From positions 216,914 to 280,913 of IMG/VR virus record IMGVR_UViG_3300022935_000005: a stretch of DNA of 64,000 bases. One strand, written 5' to 3'. The translations under genes were made by a program, and so were the position numbers. Source of the stretch: a virus. This document shows positions 54,838-61,446 of the stretch, piece by piece. The first letter of the stretch is position 1, and each line of letters begins with the position of its first letter. The notes beneath the pieces are model-generated. The model was not told where the DNA came from, ran no database searches, and saw only the letters and a program-made list of their open reading frames with translations.

Positions 54838-55190
54838 TGATGCGAGTACCGTCAAGTCGTATACCGAAAGGGTGGGAACAAGTGCTGTCTGGTCACTCTT
54901 TATTAGAAGGGGATTATTTCTGGTGTGCGATAGAAGGGAATTGGAAGCCTATTTCTTTACGAAACGTAGGCCTGATTATTAGTGAAAAAGCGGGGGTTTT
55001 ATATATCAGACAGAAAGGTCCACCCCTAGCTGAAGCAAGTCTGCAAGTTATACGTAGACATCTCGGTGGTGTTTTTGAAGACCTACTTCGGGCTGGGTAT
55101 AGAGGCGAACATTTCGGAGCTGCCTATGATGATGTGCTGCTCTGGGAGATTGCGTCTGCATGCGTCGAATGGGACAAGAGGAGTAAGTAG
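54837..55190 (+). CDS. hypothetical protein
   Basis: 117 residues (ATG 54837 or 54840). SRIPKGWEQVLSGHSLLEGD then FWCAIEGNWKPISLRNVG. Beta first half, helical second half (LQVIRRHLGGVFEDLLRAGY). Unknown. Confidence 0.6.
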   Translation: MMRVPSSRIPKGWEQVLSGHSLLEGDYFWCAIEGNWKPISLRNVGLIISEKAGVLYIRQKGPPLAEASLQVIRRHLGGVFEDLLRAGYRGEHFGAAYDDVLLWEIASACVEWDKRSK

Positions 55191-55192
55191 AC

Positions 55193-55498
55193 TTGCTTAA
55201 AAGTGATTACATAAGAAAAGAACATGAGAACACGCTATTGTACCAAGGATATATCTGCGTAAAGACAGACACAACAGGCACCCAGACATGGGCTGACATG
55301 ACTGAAGGCGGACCAGACATCTATCATCACACTGAAGAGTATGATATGTATGTGGAAGAGTTAGGACATTTCGCGCCGACAAAGGCAGAAGCCGCCGGAG
55401 CGCGCTACTTCACAATCCACCACGAGAACATAAAAGAGACATATCAGACAGCGATCGTCAGCAAGGCGATAGCGTACGCCAGAACCAAAATTTATTAA
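55193..55498 (+). CDS. GYICVxxxxxGxQTW family protein, copy 1
   Basis: 101 residues, TTG start. LLYQGYICVKTDTTGTQTWA then a helical end. Two paralogues follow (55970 and 59044) sharing the motif GYIxVE...GxQTWVDL. Function unknown. Confidence 0.65.
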   Translation: MLKSDYIRKEHENTLLYQGYICVKTDTTGTQTWADMTEGGPDIYHHTEEYDMYVEELGHFAPTKAEAAGARYFTIHHENIKETYQTAIVSKAIAYARTKIY

Positions 55499-55517
55499 GT
55501 AAACCATATTTAATACC

Positions 55518-55919
55518 ATGGCTCGCCGAAAGAAAAAAAAGTCGAAGCTCTGGAAGTCGATAAAGAAGGTCAACTACACTCGAGTTAGCGATGGGAAAGT
55601 TATCCAGATGGATAGCAGTTGGGAAGTTAAGTGTGCTGAAAAACTAGACGAGCTGAATGTCGAGTGGGAACGAACCGAAGACATAAAGCTACAATACATT
55701 GATAAGAAAGCGCAGACTAGAAACTACATCCCTGACTTTTACCTCCCAGAGTATGACATTTATTTAGAAGTGAAAGGATACTGGACGACACCAGCCAGAT
55801 GGAAAATGAGATCCGTTATGGATAGGAATCCTGGGAAAATTCGTCTGCTCCAGAGTCTAGATGAAATATCAGAGTTAGAGCTTCCCGTTCTGGCAACGAC
55901 CAGTAGCGTTCCGCTATGA
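55518..55919 (+). CDS. PD-(D/E)XK endonuclease-like protein
   Basis: 133 residues. Basic start (ARRKKKKSKLWKSIKKV), DSSWEVKCAEKLDELNVEWE, then YIPDFYLPEYDIYLEVKGYW with the PD...ExK catalytic triad. Resembles phage-type resolvase or homing-like nucleases. May cut branched or host DNA. Confidence 0.8.
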   Translation: MARRKKKKSKLWKSIKKVNYTRVSDGKVIQMDSSWEVKCAEKLDELNVEWERTEDIKLQYIDKKAQTRNYIPDFYLPEYDIYLEVKGYWTTPARWKMRSVMDRNPGKIRLLQSLDEISELELPVLATTSSVPL

Positions 55920-55922
55920 TGT

Positions 55923-55951
55923 CTGTACAAGCCGATGTCTTTCTCTATAAT
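55923..55951 (+). promoter_or_regulatory. TGTACA-type promoter
   Basis: TGTACA 55923-55928, 17-nt spacer, TATAAT 55946-55951. The next gene starts at GTG 55970. Confidence 0.65.
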
Positions 55952-55969
55952 CTAACTGGATAGAACAGA

Positions 55970-56212
55970 GTGCTAAAAACCACACATCCCTTGAATGCAT
56001 TTGAAAAAACGCTTCTGGCTAGTGGTTATATCTGTGTTGAAAGGGTAGCAGGGGTTCAGACTTGGGTTGACTTACTTTTTGATGGTAAACCTATCACTTA
56101 CAGAAAGACTCGAGGCTCAAAGAAAGCTTTCTTTACCGGAGGCACGAAATATAAGAGTCTTGAAGCTGTGATAATAGCGTCACGATCAGATGGATTCACG
56201 GAGCTTCCATGA
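55970..56212 (+). CDS. GYICVxxxxxGxQTW family protein, copy 2
   Basis: 80 residues, GTG start. LLASGYICVERVAGVQTWVD then FFTGGTKYKSLEAVIIAS. Shares FxTGG with copy 3 as well as the QTWVDL motif. Confidence 0.65.
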   Translation: MLKTTHPLNAFEKTLLASGYICVERVAGVQTWVDLLFDGKPITYRKTRGSKKAFFTGGTKYKSLEAVIIASRSDGFTELP

Positions 56213-56241
56213 ACAGCTCGTATAATAGTGGGTAAAAGAAC

Positions 56242-56439
56242 TTGAAGATTGGTGATTATGTCGGTCTATACGCGAGCTCGCCTTCCTCTGATACCGAGGA
56301 TTCGCCTCTTGGTGTCGTCATCGGATTTAACGAAACTGGAGAGGGCGGGAGACACTTCGTACACGTCTTGACAGATGCGGGCATCGAGATATTTTCAGCT
56401 TGGAACCTTTACGTTATCACAGACCATGAAGAAGATTGA
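56242..56439 (+). CDS. small SH3-like protein
   Basis: 65 residues, TTG start. MKIGDYVGLYASSPSSDTED, PLGVVIGFNETGEG and FVHVLTDAGIEIFSAWNLYV: family member. TATAAT at 56221-56226 lies just upstream. Confidence 0.65.
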   Translation: MKIGDYVGLYASSPSSDTEDSPLGVVIGFNETGEGGRHFVHVLTDAGIEIFSAWNLYVITDHEED

Positions 56440-56647
56440 AAGTGAAGATAAGATGGAAGACGATTGGGAAGATAAAGAGCTTGAGGTGTCCGACGAAGAG
56501 TGGTATCCTGTGACCCTACAATTTGAGATCCCGGGTACCGGTGAATTTCACCGCATTGACATTCTAGACAAAGATGAAGAAGAGGCTGCGTTAGCTTGGA
56601 TGTATGAACAGTGCGGAGAAGACTTTGAAGACTACGAATGGCGATGA
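56426..56647 (+). CDS. hypothetical acidic protein
   Basis: 73 residues from ATG 56426. Very acidic (KMEDDWEDKELEVSDEEWYP; DEEEAALAWMYEQCGEDFED). DNA-mimic-like charge, but no homologue recognised. Overlaps both neighbours. Confidence 0.6.
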   Translation: MKKIESEDKMEDDWEDKELEVSDEEWYPVTLQFEIPGTGEFHRIDILDKDEEEAALAWMYEQCGEDFEDYEWR

Positions 56648-56867
56648 GATCAAGCTCGGAAGCATCGTTAAAGCCAATGGTCATGTATCTGGCTCTACGA
56701 AAGTGTGGGACATAAAGTACCGGTCTGGTATCGTTATTGAACTACACACTCCGAAATGGGACTCGGTATATACATCGCTTCCTTCTGCTACTGTATTGTG
56801 GGAAGACGGAAAGACAAATGTTCTGTGGGTTCAAGACCTTGAACTAGTTGAAGAAGCTGACAACTAG
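56625..56867 (+). CDS. small SH3-like protein
   Basis: 80 residues from TTG 56625 with GGAG 6 nt upstream (ATG 56604 also in frame). GDEIKLGSIVKANGHVSGST, SGIVIELHTPKWDSV and TVLWEDGKTNVLWVQDLELV. LGSIV variant of the barrel family. Confidence 0.6.
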   Translation: MKTTNGDEIKLGSIVKANGHVSGSTKVWDIKYRSGIVIELHTPKWDSVYTSLPSATVLWEDGKTNVLWVQDLELVEEADN

Positions 56868-56883
56868 TAACAAAAAAATTTAA

Positions 56884-56917
56884 AATCGTGCAAACCTACC
56901 AACAAGTATGGTACTAT
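56884..56917 (+). promoter_or_regulatory. AATCGTGCAAA-type promoter
   Basis: AATCGTGCAAA 56884-56894, extended -10 TGGTACTAT (hexamer 56912-56917). Drives 56972 and the lipoprotein 57133. Confidence 0.75.
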
Positions 56918-56971
56918 GAATCATAAAGAAACAAAGGACTTGGAGGTAAAAATAAGTGAGGAGTACTGATT

Positions 56972-57136
56972 ATGTCTAACATACCTGCATTCATTTTGTT
57001 ATGTCTCTTTTCTGTTGGAGCCAACCTATATGTTGTCTATAAGTTGTTCGAGATAGAAGATTATCTCAAAAGGCGAGACAGGGATGACCCTCAAAATGCA
57101 CCAACAGAGAAAGTTGCGATTAGGAGAGCCCGATGA
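56972..57136 (+). CDS. small single-pass membrane protein
   Basis: 54 residues. One membrane helix (AFILLCLFSVGANLYVVYKL), then a charged tail. ATGA overlap with the lipoprotein gene. Confidence 0.6.
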   Translation: MSNIPAFILLCLFSVGANLYVVYKLFEIEDYLKRRDRDDPQNAPTEKVAIRRAR

Positions 57137-57408
57137 AATCCAGCACCTTGATTCTGGTTCTGGGTTTTCTCGCTGGGTGTGGCGATCATATGGAGCTATC
57201 TGTAGATGAAGACTGTTCACCGCAGCATGAAGAGTATACGCATTCTGTACTGTACTGTAACAACCAGCTGAGCACTATCGCTGTCGTCTGCGATCCATCT
57301 GAAGAACTTCCACAAGAGCAGTGCTCGACCTCAGAAGACTTGCTTACTGATAATTGCGAGCTGGTGTCTGTCTGCTGCATCGATTATGAGTGTAGGACGA
57401 ATTACTGA
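57133..57408 (+). CDS. small Cys-rich lipoprotein
   Basis: 91 residues. Lipobox FLAGC (about 12-16), then eight further Cys (DEDCSPQH, LYCNNQL, VVCDPSE, EQCSTSE, NCELVSVCC, YEC), so a disulfide-rich surface domain. No family recognised. Confidence 0.65.
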   Translation: MKSSTLILVLGFLAGCGDHMELSVDEDCSPQHEEYTHSVLYCNNQLSTIAVVCDPSEELPQEQCSTSEDLLTDNCELVSVCCIDYECRTNY

Positions 57409-57409
57409 T

Positions 57410-57461
57410 AATCGTGTAACCAGAACATTGACTGTTGTATAATAGTAATACTCCCGGGAGT
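57410..57461 (+). promoter_or_regulatory. AATCGTGTAAC-type promoter with palindromic leader
   Basis: AATCGTGTAAC 57410-57420, -10 TATAAT 57438-57443, then the perfect palindrome ACTCCCGGGAGT (57450-57461) at the transcript start. Overlaps the stop of the lipoprotein gene. Confidence 0.7.
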
Positions 57462-57464
57462 GGA

Positions 57465-57647
57465 ATGGAAACAGTATCATTCACGATCAAGTTCGGAGAC
57501 ACTTCCGACCCCCACCAGCTTGCACGGCAGATCGCTGAGGAGCTAGACCTTCGAAGTTGGAGGGTCAAGGAATCTGACTCATCCTCTGAGGATGAGGGTA
57601 TCGCTGCCACAAAATACATTATCCAAGGATGGAGCACCGAATGGTGA
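57465..57647 (+). CDS. hypothetical small protein
   Basis: 60 residues from ATG 57465. METVSFTIKFGDTSDPHQLA then RQIAEELDLRSWRVKESDSS. Alpha/beta, unknown. First gene after the promoter. Confidence 0.6.
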   Translation: METVSFTIKFGDTSDPHQLARQIAEELDLRSWRVKESDSSSEDEGIAATKYIIQGWSTEW

Positions 57648-57760
57648 AAGAAGAGGTAAGGGACATCGTTATCGCTACCACCGTTAACGCTATCACCGTT
57701 GGCGCAGGTATCTTACTCGGGTACACCATGTATCCTATTATCGTCGAGTTTATGAAGTGA
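57641..57760 (+). CDS. tiny membrane protein
   Basis: 39 residues. One hydrophobic helix (VIATTVNAITVGAGILLGYT). Overlaps both neighbours by 4-7 nt, so translated by coupling. Confidence 0.5.
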   Translation: MVKEEVRDIVIATTVNAITVGAGILLGYTMYPIIVEFMK

Positions 57761-57951
57761 TACATCTCATTGGTGACATCGTCCGGTTTGTGGGGTCTAG
57801 TGCTGATGAGATGTACATGATTATCGACAGAGCATATCCCGGCGATGATGAGGAGTGGGAGTGGGAGTGGGTCTTGATGAACTTTCACGGTGGACATATC
57901 ATTTATTGTGCTGATGAAGAGATCACCCTCGTCTCAGAGGGTGAAGAGTGA
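57757..57951 (+). CDS. small SH3-like protein
   Basis: 64 residues, GTG start. HLIGDIVRFVGSSADEMYMI, RAYPGDDEEWEWEWVLMNFH. IGDIV member of the family, very acidic. Confidence 0.6.
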   Translation: MIHLIGDIVRFVGSSADEMYMIIDRAYPGDDEEWEWEWVLMNFHGGHIIYCADEEITLVSEGEE

Positions 57952-58133
57952 AAGTGGGTGACTTGGTAAGAGTTCAGTATCCGGATGATGATACTTGGTA
58001 TTCGGGTTTTCTAGTCGAGGTTGCTCACGACGACGATCCGATGTCAACCTATCAGATGTATTGTGTTGAGCGTGAAGCTCTTCATATTCTAAGTCCGGGC
58101 CGCGATCTAATCGAGGTGATTAGTGAAGAATAG
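57948..58133 (+). CDS. small SH3-like protein
   Basis: 61 residues, GTG start overlapping the previous stop. MKVGDLVRVQYPDDDTWYSG, FLVEVAHDDDPMSTYQMY. Canonical MKVGDLV member. Confidence 0.65.
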   Translation: MKVGDLVRVQYPDDDTWYSGFLVEVAHDDDPMSTYQMYCVEREALHILSPGRDLIEVISEE

Positions 58134-58146
58134 ATGCCACCAGCAG

Positions 58147-58174
58147 TGTAAAACAGCATACTTAAGATTAGAAT
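58147..58174 (+). promoter_or_regulatory. TGTAAA-type promoter
   Basis: TGTAAA 58147-58152, 16-nt spacer, TAGAAT 58169-58174, very close to the ATG at 58180, so the leader would be nearly absent. Confidence 0.4.
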
Positions 58175-58179
58175 AGAAT

Positions 58180-58626
58180 ATGAGTGATTACCGTCTTGAA
58201 ATTGTTACCAACCGTCCTGAGCTTTGGAAAGACGGTGATCCAGTCCGCCCTGAACTGGGCGTATCCTACAAGACATACCCGGGAAGAGAAGTATACGGTC
58301 TAAGAAATCCTGCCGGTGGATATGATGCTTTCTGCTGCATCGCTAGAACGTTTAGCGTACCTCAAGATATTATGTCATTGAGCAACCTGACTAGCCTAGA
58401 CGGCTCTGTATGGGTACCCTATACAGTCTGGTCTAGCCGCCGCGGCGCAGGAAGAGAGATCATAAAGAAGATCTTGGAGTACTCTCAAATAGTGAGTCCT
58501 CGAGCGGACAGGATCGTAACACTCTCTCCAAACAATGACATGGCTAGAAAGTTCCACCTCAGGAACGGTGCCACAGAGATAGCGACATTCGCGTCGACTG
58601 CAAACTTCGAGTATACTATCAAGTAA
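58180..58626 (+). CDS. GNAT-like acetyltransferase
   Basis: 148 residues. VWVPYTVWSSRRGAGREIIK carries the acetyl-CoA loop (R-R-G-A-G-R), followed by VTLSPNNDMARKFHLRNGAT, the typical GNAT C-terminal N...A..F....G pattern. Similar proteins occur in marine T4-like phages. Acceptor unknown. Confidence 0.78.
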   Translation: MSDYRLEIVTNRPELWKDGDPVRPELGVSYKTYPGREVYGLRNPAGGYDAFCCIARTFSVPQDIMSLSNLTSLDGSVWVPYTVWSSRRGAGREIIKKILEYSQIVSPRADRIVTLSPNNDMARKFHLRNGATEIATFASTANFEYTIK

Positions 58627-58674
58627 GCTCCCAACCCACTTCACAAACAACAACTACATTTTTCAAGGAGTCTT

Positions 58675-58722
58675 ATGACTAGATTTTTTGCTCTCATCGG
58701 AATTATAAGACGCCGGTCATAG
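58675..58722 (+). CDS. putative 15-codon peptide
   Basis: AAGGAG (58665-58670) precedes ATG for MTRFFALIGIIRRRS, a hydrophobic-then-basic peptide. The surrounding 58627-58815 has no other gene. Could be a leader peptide or a membrane-active peptide; weak support. Confidence 0.3.
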   Translation: MTRFFALIGIIRRRS

Positions 58723-58815
58723 TGCTGTGACCTTCCTTTTGGGGACTCTTTGCAGAAGTCTATTCATTTACATATCGTGGTACTTGTTTAGCGCTATAGC
58801 TTGGATGGTTTTACA

Positions 58816-59013
58816 ATGAAAGTTGGTGATCTGGTCGAGGTTTACGACGTCTGTAACGGTTGGTCTCTCGGCGTAATCGTTGAGATCAACGCACGACCCA
58901 CCGGGTCAGACTTTATCAAGGTGTTTAGGGACGGTGCAGTTGAAGCAACGACTTCGCTGTGGTGTCGAGATCCCATAACGCAAAAGCGACACCGTTACGG
59001 AACTGAGACTTGA
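58816..59013 (+). CDS. small SH3-like protein
   Basis: 65 residues from ATG 58816 (TTG 58801 possible). MKVGDLVEVYDVCNGWSLGV, IVEINARPTGSDFIKVFRDG. Canonical family member. Confidence 0.65.
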   Translation: MKVGDLVEVYDVCNGWSLGVIVEINARPTGSDFIKVFRDGAVEATTSLWCRDPITQKRHRYGTET

Positions 59014-59043
59014 AAAGAGACTTCATAACAGCGGGAGGTGCTG

Positions 59044-59283
59044 ATGTTGACAGAAGAAGAAGTCCAGCTTTTTGAAGCTGGATACATAAGGATAGAAACG
59101 AACGAAGAGACGGGTGAGCAAACTTGGGTCGACCTTCAGCAGGGCGGCCTTGATATCATTCATAGTCCTCTAGACTTTTTTCGAAGGTTTAGGGTCGAGA
59201 ATGGCACCAAGAGCTTTTCTACTGGAGGTGTCGACAATGCAATTAGAGGAAGCAGAGGGGACGCAAAACTAGACTCATGGTAA
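59044..59283 (+). CDS. GYIxVExxxGxQTW family protein, copy 3
   Basis: 79 residues from ATG 59044 (GGGAGG upstream). LTEEEVQLFEAGYIRIETNE, EQTWVDLQQGG and KSFSTGGVDNA. Third paralogue after 55193 and 55970. Confidence 0.65.
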   Translation: MLTEEEVQLFEAGYIRIETNEETGEQTWVDLQQGGLDIIHSPLDFFRRFRVENGTKSFSTGGVDNAIRGSRGDAKLDSW

Positions 59284-59357
59284 ATTTTCTTCCGAATGAA
59301 GAGTTCTGGAATCTCGACTCAATCCCGGGTGAGTACTTGAACAACCTCCTCACCTGA
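59277..59357 (+). CDS. 26-residue peptide ending LNNLLT
   Basis: MVNFLPNEEFWNLDSIPGEY then LNNLLT. Overlaps the previous stop. Its end (STLNN/LLT coding sequence) is repeated at 60661 and in both places contains the -35 of a TTGAAC promoter. Possibly a remnant gene end. Confidence 0.4.
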   Translation: MVNFLPNEEFWNLDSIPGEYLNNLLT

Positions 59358-59365
59358 GTTATGAT
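59337..59365 (+). promoter_or_regulatory. TTGAAC promoter, duplicated copy 1
   Basis: TTGAAC 59337-59342, 17-nt spacer, TATGAT 59360-59365. Almost identical to the promoter at 60662-60690 (TTGAACAAC..CTCACCTGAGTTA). Upstream of the 59465 gene. Confidence 0.6.
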
Positions 59366-59464
59366 TTGATGAACAAAGATTGAAATCTTCTAGAAAGACG
59401 GGATATTTTATATTAAAGAACCAGAGCTATAAGATAATTAAATTAGATAGAGGATGGAAACACT

Positions 59465-60616
59465 ATGACTTATGCACAAGAGCTTCTCATAAAGGAGCAC
59501 ATAGAATTATTTGAAACCCGTGTTCAGTTGAGAAAACCCATGCATCATATCCCTATGGTGTACACTGTCCAGGAAGGAGTTGTTGACGACGCGCTTGAAG
59601 CTCTGGCAACGGCAGGTGAAGGTGCGATTCTAAATATCGTCCAATGGGCAGTAGCAGGCGCCGCTGAATACGGATTGGTCGCAACTGGTGCCGGAGCTCC
59701 AGCTGCACCCTTCGCAGAAACCTTAATTGATGTAGGGTTCACTGCGGGTGACCTTGCTAGTGCAACCTCTTCAATGGCATCTATTCAAACGAATTTCTCA
59801 GAATTCTCGAAAATGATAGGTGACGCAATAGAAAGTTATGGTGAAAGCTGGTCTGCTTTCTACAAAAAGGTTCGAAAAATCATCCGTGAAGGCTTGAGAG
59901 CTCTTGGTAAAGGCGCGACAGGAAAAGTAGATGAGCTAGCGGAGAAACTAAAAAAGGGACTCAAGAATATCCTCAAGAAGTTGAACCGTACAATTGGCAA
60001 CCTCATTCAGGCTATTATACCAGATGCGACTATAGGGGCAACAGTTGCTACCGCGATTGAAACCTTACTGACTGGATTGACACAAAGTCCTTTCAGCGCT
60101 GTCACAAGTACCATGGGTAAAATACCAGTAGTCAAAGATCTCATTCTTGAACCTGCTAAGTTTGTACAATTCTTCAAAGACGGGTTTCAGTCACTTATCA
60201 AAGGCATCATTGCATTAGGTAAGAAAATTGATGCAGGCGGTTTCATGGAAAAAGCTGCACTGGCTACCGTGAGTCCAATCCTTGGAGCTCTCGCCGCTGC
60301 CGGCGCTGTGGGCAAAGGACTCGAGTGGATTGCTAAGAATGTCATCGAGCCAGTTATTGAACCGGCGACGAAAGTGATCACACAAATCCTCGAAGTTGTA
60401 ATGCCTACCGTGATGTCACTCCTCGCAGTATATCAGATACTAGTAAAAGGTGAATACAAAGAGCAAAAAGTTACAAGCGAAAGCAGAAAGCTGCGCGCCT
60501 CTGACATTGAGTTTGCTTACGTTGACAACCTGATAGAGCAAAGGGTCAAATTGTATGAGCAGGCAAAAATCGATTTGTCGCTAAACACAAAAAGTCTCTC
60601 TGCTTTTATTGCGTAA
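59465..60616 (+). CDS. large amphipathic helical protein, possible membrane-active or internal virion protein
   Basis: 383 residues, GAGGATGG upstream. Gly/Ala-rich hydrophobic stretches (VQWAVAGAAEYGLVATGAGA; LATVSPILGALAAAGAVG; VMPTVMSLLAVYQILV) alternate with Lys-rich amphipathic helices (KLKKGLKNILKKLN; VRKIIREGLRALGKG). No signal peptide. The VRKIIREGLRALGKG segment echoes the MKITK leader helix. Could be an ejection or pore-forming virion protein, or a toxin-like effector. No family recognised. Not preceded by an AATCGTGC promoter, so probably late. Confidence 0.7.
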   Translation: MTYAQELLIKEHIELFETRVQLRKPMHHIPMVYTVQEGVVDDALEALATAGEGAILNIVQWAVAGAAEYGLVATGAGAPAAPFAETLIDVGFTAGDLASATSSMASIQTNFSEFSKMIGDAIESYGESWSAFYKKVRKIIREGLRALGKGATGKVDELAEKLKKGLKNILKKLNRTIGNLIQAIIPDATIGATVATAIETLLTGLTQSPFSAVTSTMGKIPVVKDLILEPAKFVQFFKDGFQSLIKGIIALGKKIDAGGFMEKAALATVSPILGALAAAGAVGKGLEWIAKNVIEPVIEPATKVITQILEVVMPTVMSLLAVYQILVKGEYKEQKVTSESRKLRASDIEFAYVDNLIEQRVKLYEQAKIDLSLNTKSLSAFIA

Positions 60617-60619
60617 AGA

Positions 60620-60682
60620 GTGAAAGTCGGTGAAACCTCACAAAGCACCGCACAAAGCACCTTGAACAACGCTCTCACCTGA
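60620..60682 (+). pseudogene. decayed MKVGD gene remnant
   Basis: GTG AAA GTC GGT GAA encodes MKVGE like the SH3-like family, then only SQSTAQSTLNNALT and a stop (20 residues). A truncated copy; its end also forms the -35 of the RNA promoter. Confidence 0.45.
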
Positions 60683-60690
60683 GTTACAAT
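60662..60690 (+). promoter_or_regulatory. TTGAAC promoter, duplicated copy 2
   Basis: TTGAAC 60662-60667, 17-nt spacer, TACAAT 60685-60690. The predicted start (+1) falls at the first base pair of the structured RNA at 60699. Confidence 0.65.
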
Positions 60691-60698
60691 AATTCAAC

Positions 60699-60822
60699 AG
60701 GAGTGAGGCGGTATTACGCAGGGTTCTACTGAGACAATAAACGACCCGGGCCGAGGAATAAGAGTCTAACAAAGGAATACTCGGTCACTTGCAGGTGAGA
60801 ACCCTGCCACTCCTTCTTTTTT
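60699..60822 (+). ncRNA. structured RNA, module A, copy 1
   Basis: Closing stem AGGAGTG (60699-60705)/CACTCCT (60808-60814). Internal stems: GGGTT (721-725)/GACCC (743-747), GGCCGAG (749-755)/CTCGGTC (780-786) and GCAGG (791-795)/CCTGC (803-807), all +60000. A TTCTTTTTT run follows. An alternative 10-bp pairing GCAGGGTTCT (60718-60727)/AGAACCCTGC (60798-60807) would compete. Copy 2 at 63189 keeps the stems through paired changes. Roughly tRNA-like cloverleaf layout, but with no TTC loop and a 17-nt middle loop. Confidence 0.8.
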
Positions 60823-60877
60823 GGTATATCTATATGCTGCGCTCGATATATTTATCTTTACGATCTGGAGGACAATA

Positions 60878-61156
60878 ATGAAAATCACAAAAAGACAGCT
60901 TAGAGGGATTATCAGAGAAGCTATGCAGCCCGGCGGAATGGCTGTACGTTTGCAAACAAATAAGCTGGTGAAAGCGGGTCTTGCAGATTTTTCAGGACCT
61001 ATCGAGTACAAGAGTCCACAAAATTTTGTCATTAGAGACGTAGAGAAATCCAAAGTGCCTGAATTCATTAGCTGGATCGAGGAAATCGATTCAATGATGC
61101 GCCATGAAGAACCAGGATCCGCGCCTCACTTGGTAGACTTGCATTACGGAGTGTAG
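60878..61156 (+). CDS. MKITK-leader protein
   Basis: 92 residues from ATG 60878 (GGAGG upstream; the frame extends back to 60821). Leader MKITKRQLRGIIREAMQPGG with an I-R-E|A site. Body YKSPQNFVIRDVEKSKVPEF. TATATTTATC lies 22-31 nt before the start. Lies between RNA modules A and B. Confidence 0.75.
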   Translation: MKITKRQLRGIIREAMQPGGMAVRLQTNKLVKAGLADFSGPIEYKSPQNFVIRDVEKSKVPEFISWIEEIDSMMRHEEPGSAPHLVDLHYGV

Positions 61157-61157
61157 A

Positions 61158-61382
61158 ATGAAAATCACAAAGCGACAACTAAGAAGAATTATTAGAGAAG
61201 CTACTGTATCCCCTAAGTTACCCAATCCAGATCCTCACTATGAAGATGGATGGAATGACGCTATTGTGTACGGTGAACCTAGACAAACTCCCACTCATCC
61301 ACCCAAAGCCGTTGATGCGTATTGGGACGGTTATCAAGATGGTGAAGATCATGCACGAAGGTCCGAAGAGCCTCTTCATTAA
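61158..61382 (+). CDS. MKITK-leader protein
   Basis: 74 residues, starts 2 nt after the previous stop. Leader MKITKRQLRRIIREATVSPK (I-R-E|A). Body EDGWNDAIVYGEPRQTP and YWDGYQDGEDHA: the YxxGYxDG-type motif also seen in leader protein 4 (22564). Confidence 0.75.
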   Translation: MKITKRQLRRIIREATVSPKLPNPDPHYEDGWNDAIVYGEPRQTPTHPPKAVDAYWDGYQDGEDHARRSEEPLH

Positions 61383-61409
61383 ACAAACCTCTCCAAAAAC
61401 ACTCCTCTC

Positions 61410-61439
61410 TTGTAAATACATCTACTCCCATAATACAAT
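61410..61439 (+). promoter_or_regulatory. TTGTAA-type promoter of RNA module B
   Basis: TTGTAA 61410-61415, 18-nt spacer, TACAAT 61434-61439. The expected start is at the first bases of module B (61447). Confidence 0.55.
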
Positions 61440-61446
61440 TCTATAA

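Noticed and set aside
60718-60750. TPP riboswitch, from CTGAGA followed by ACCC
   Set aside because: The remaining conserved TPP elements (GAACCTGAT, GCGnAGGGA in order) are missing and no thiamine gene follows.
60699-60814. tRNA gene reading of structured module A
   Set aside because: It has a 7-bp acceptor-like stem and an arm like the T arm, but there is no TTCRA loop, no GG in the D loop, a 17-nt middle loop and a length of 116 nt. Copy 2 shows the same deviations.
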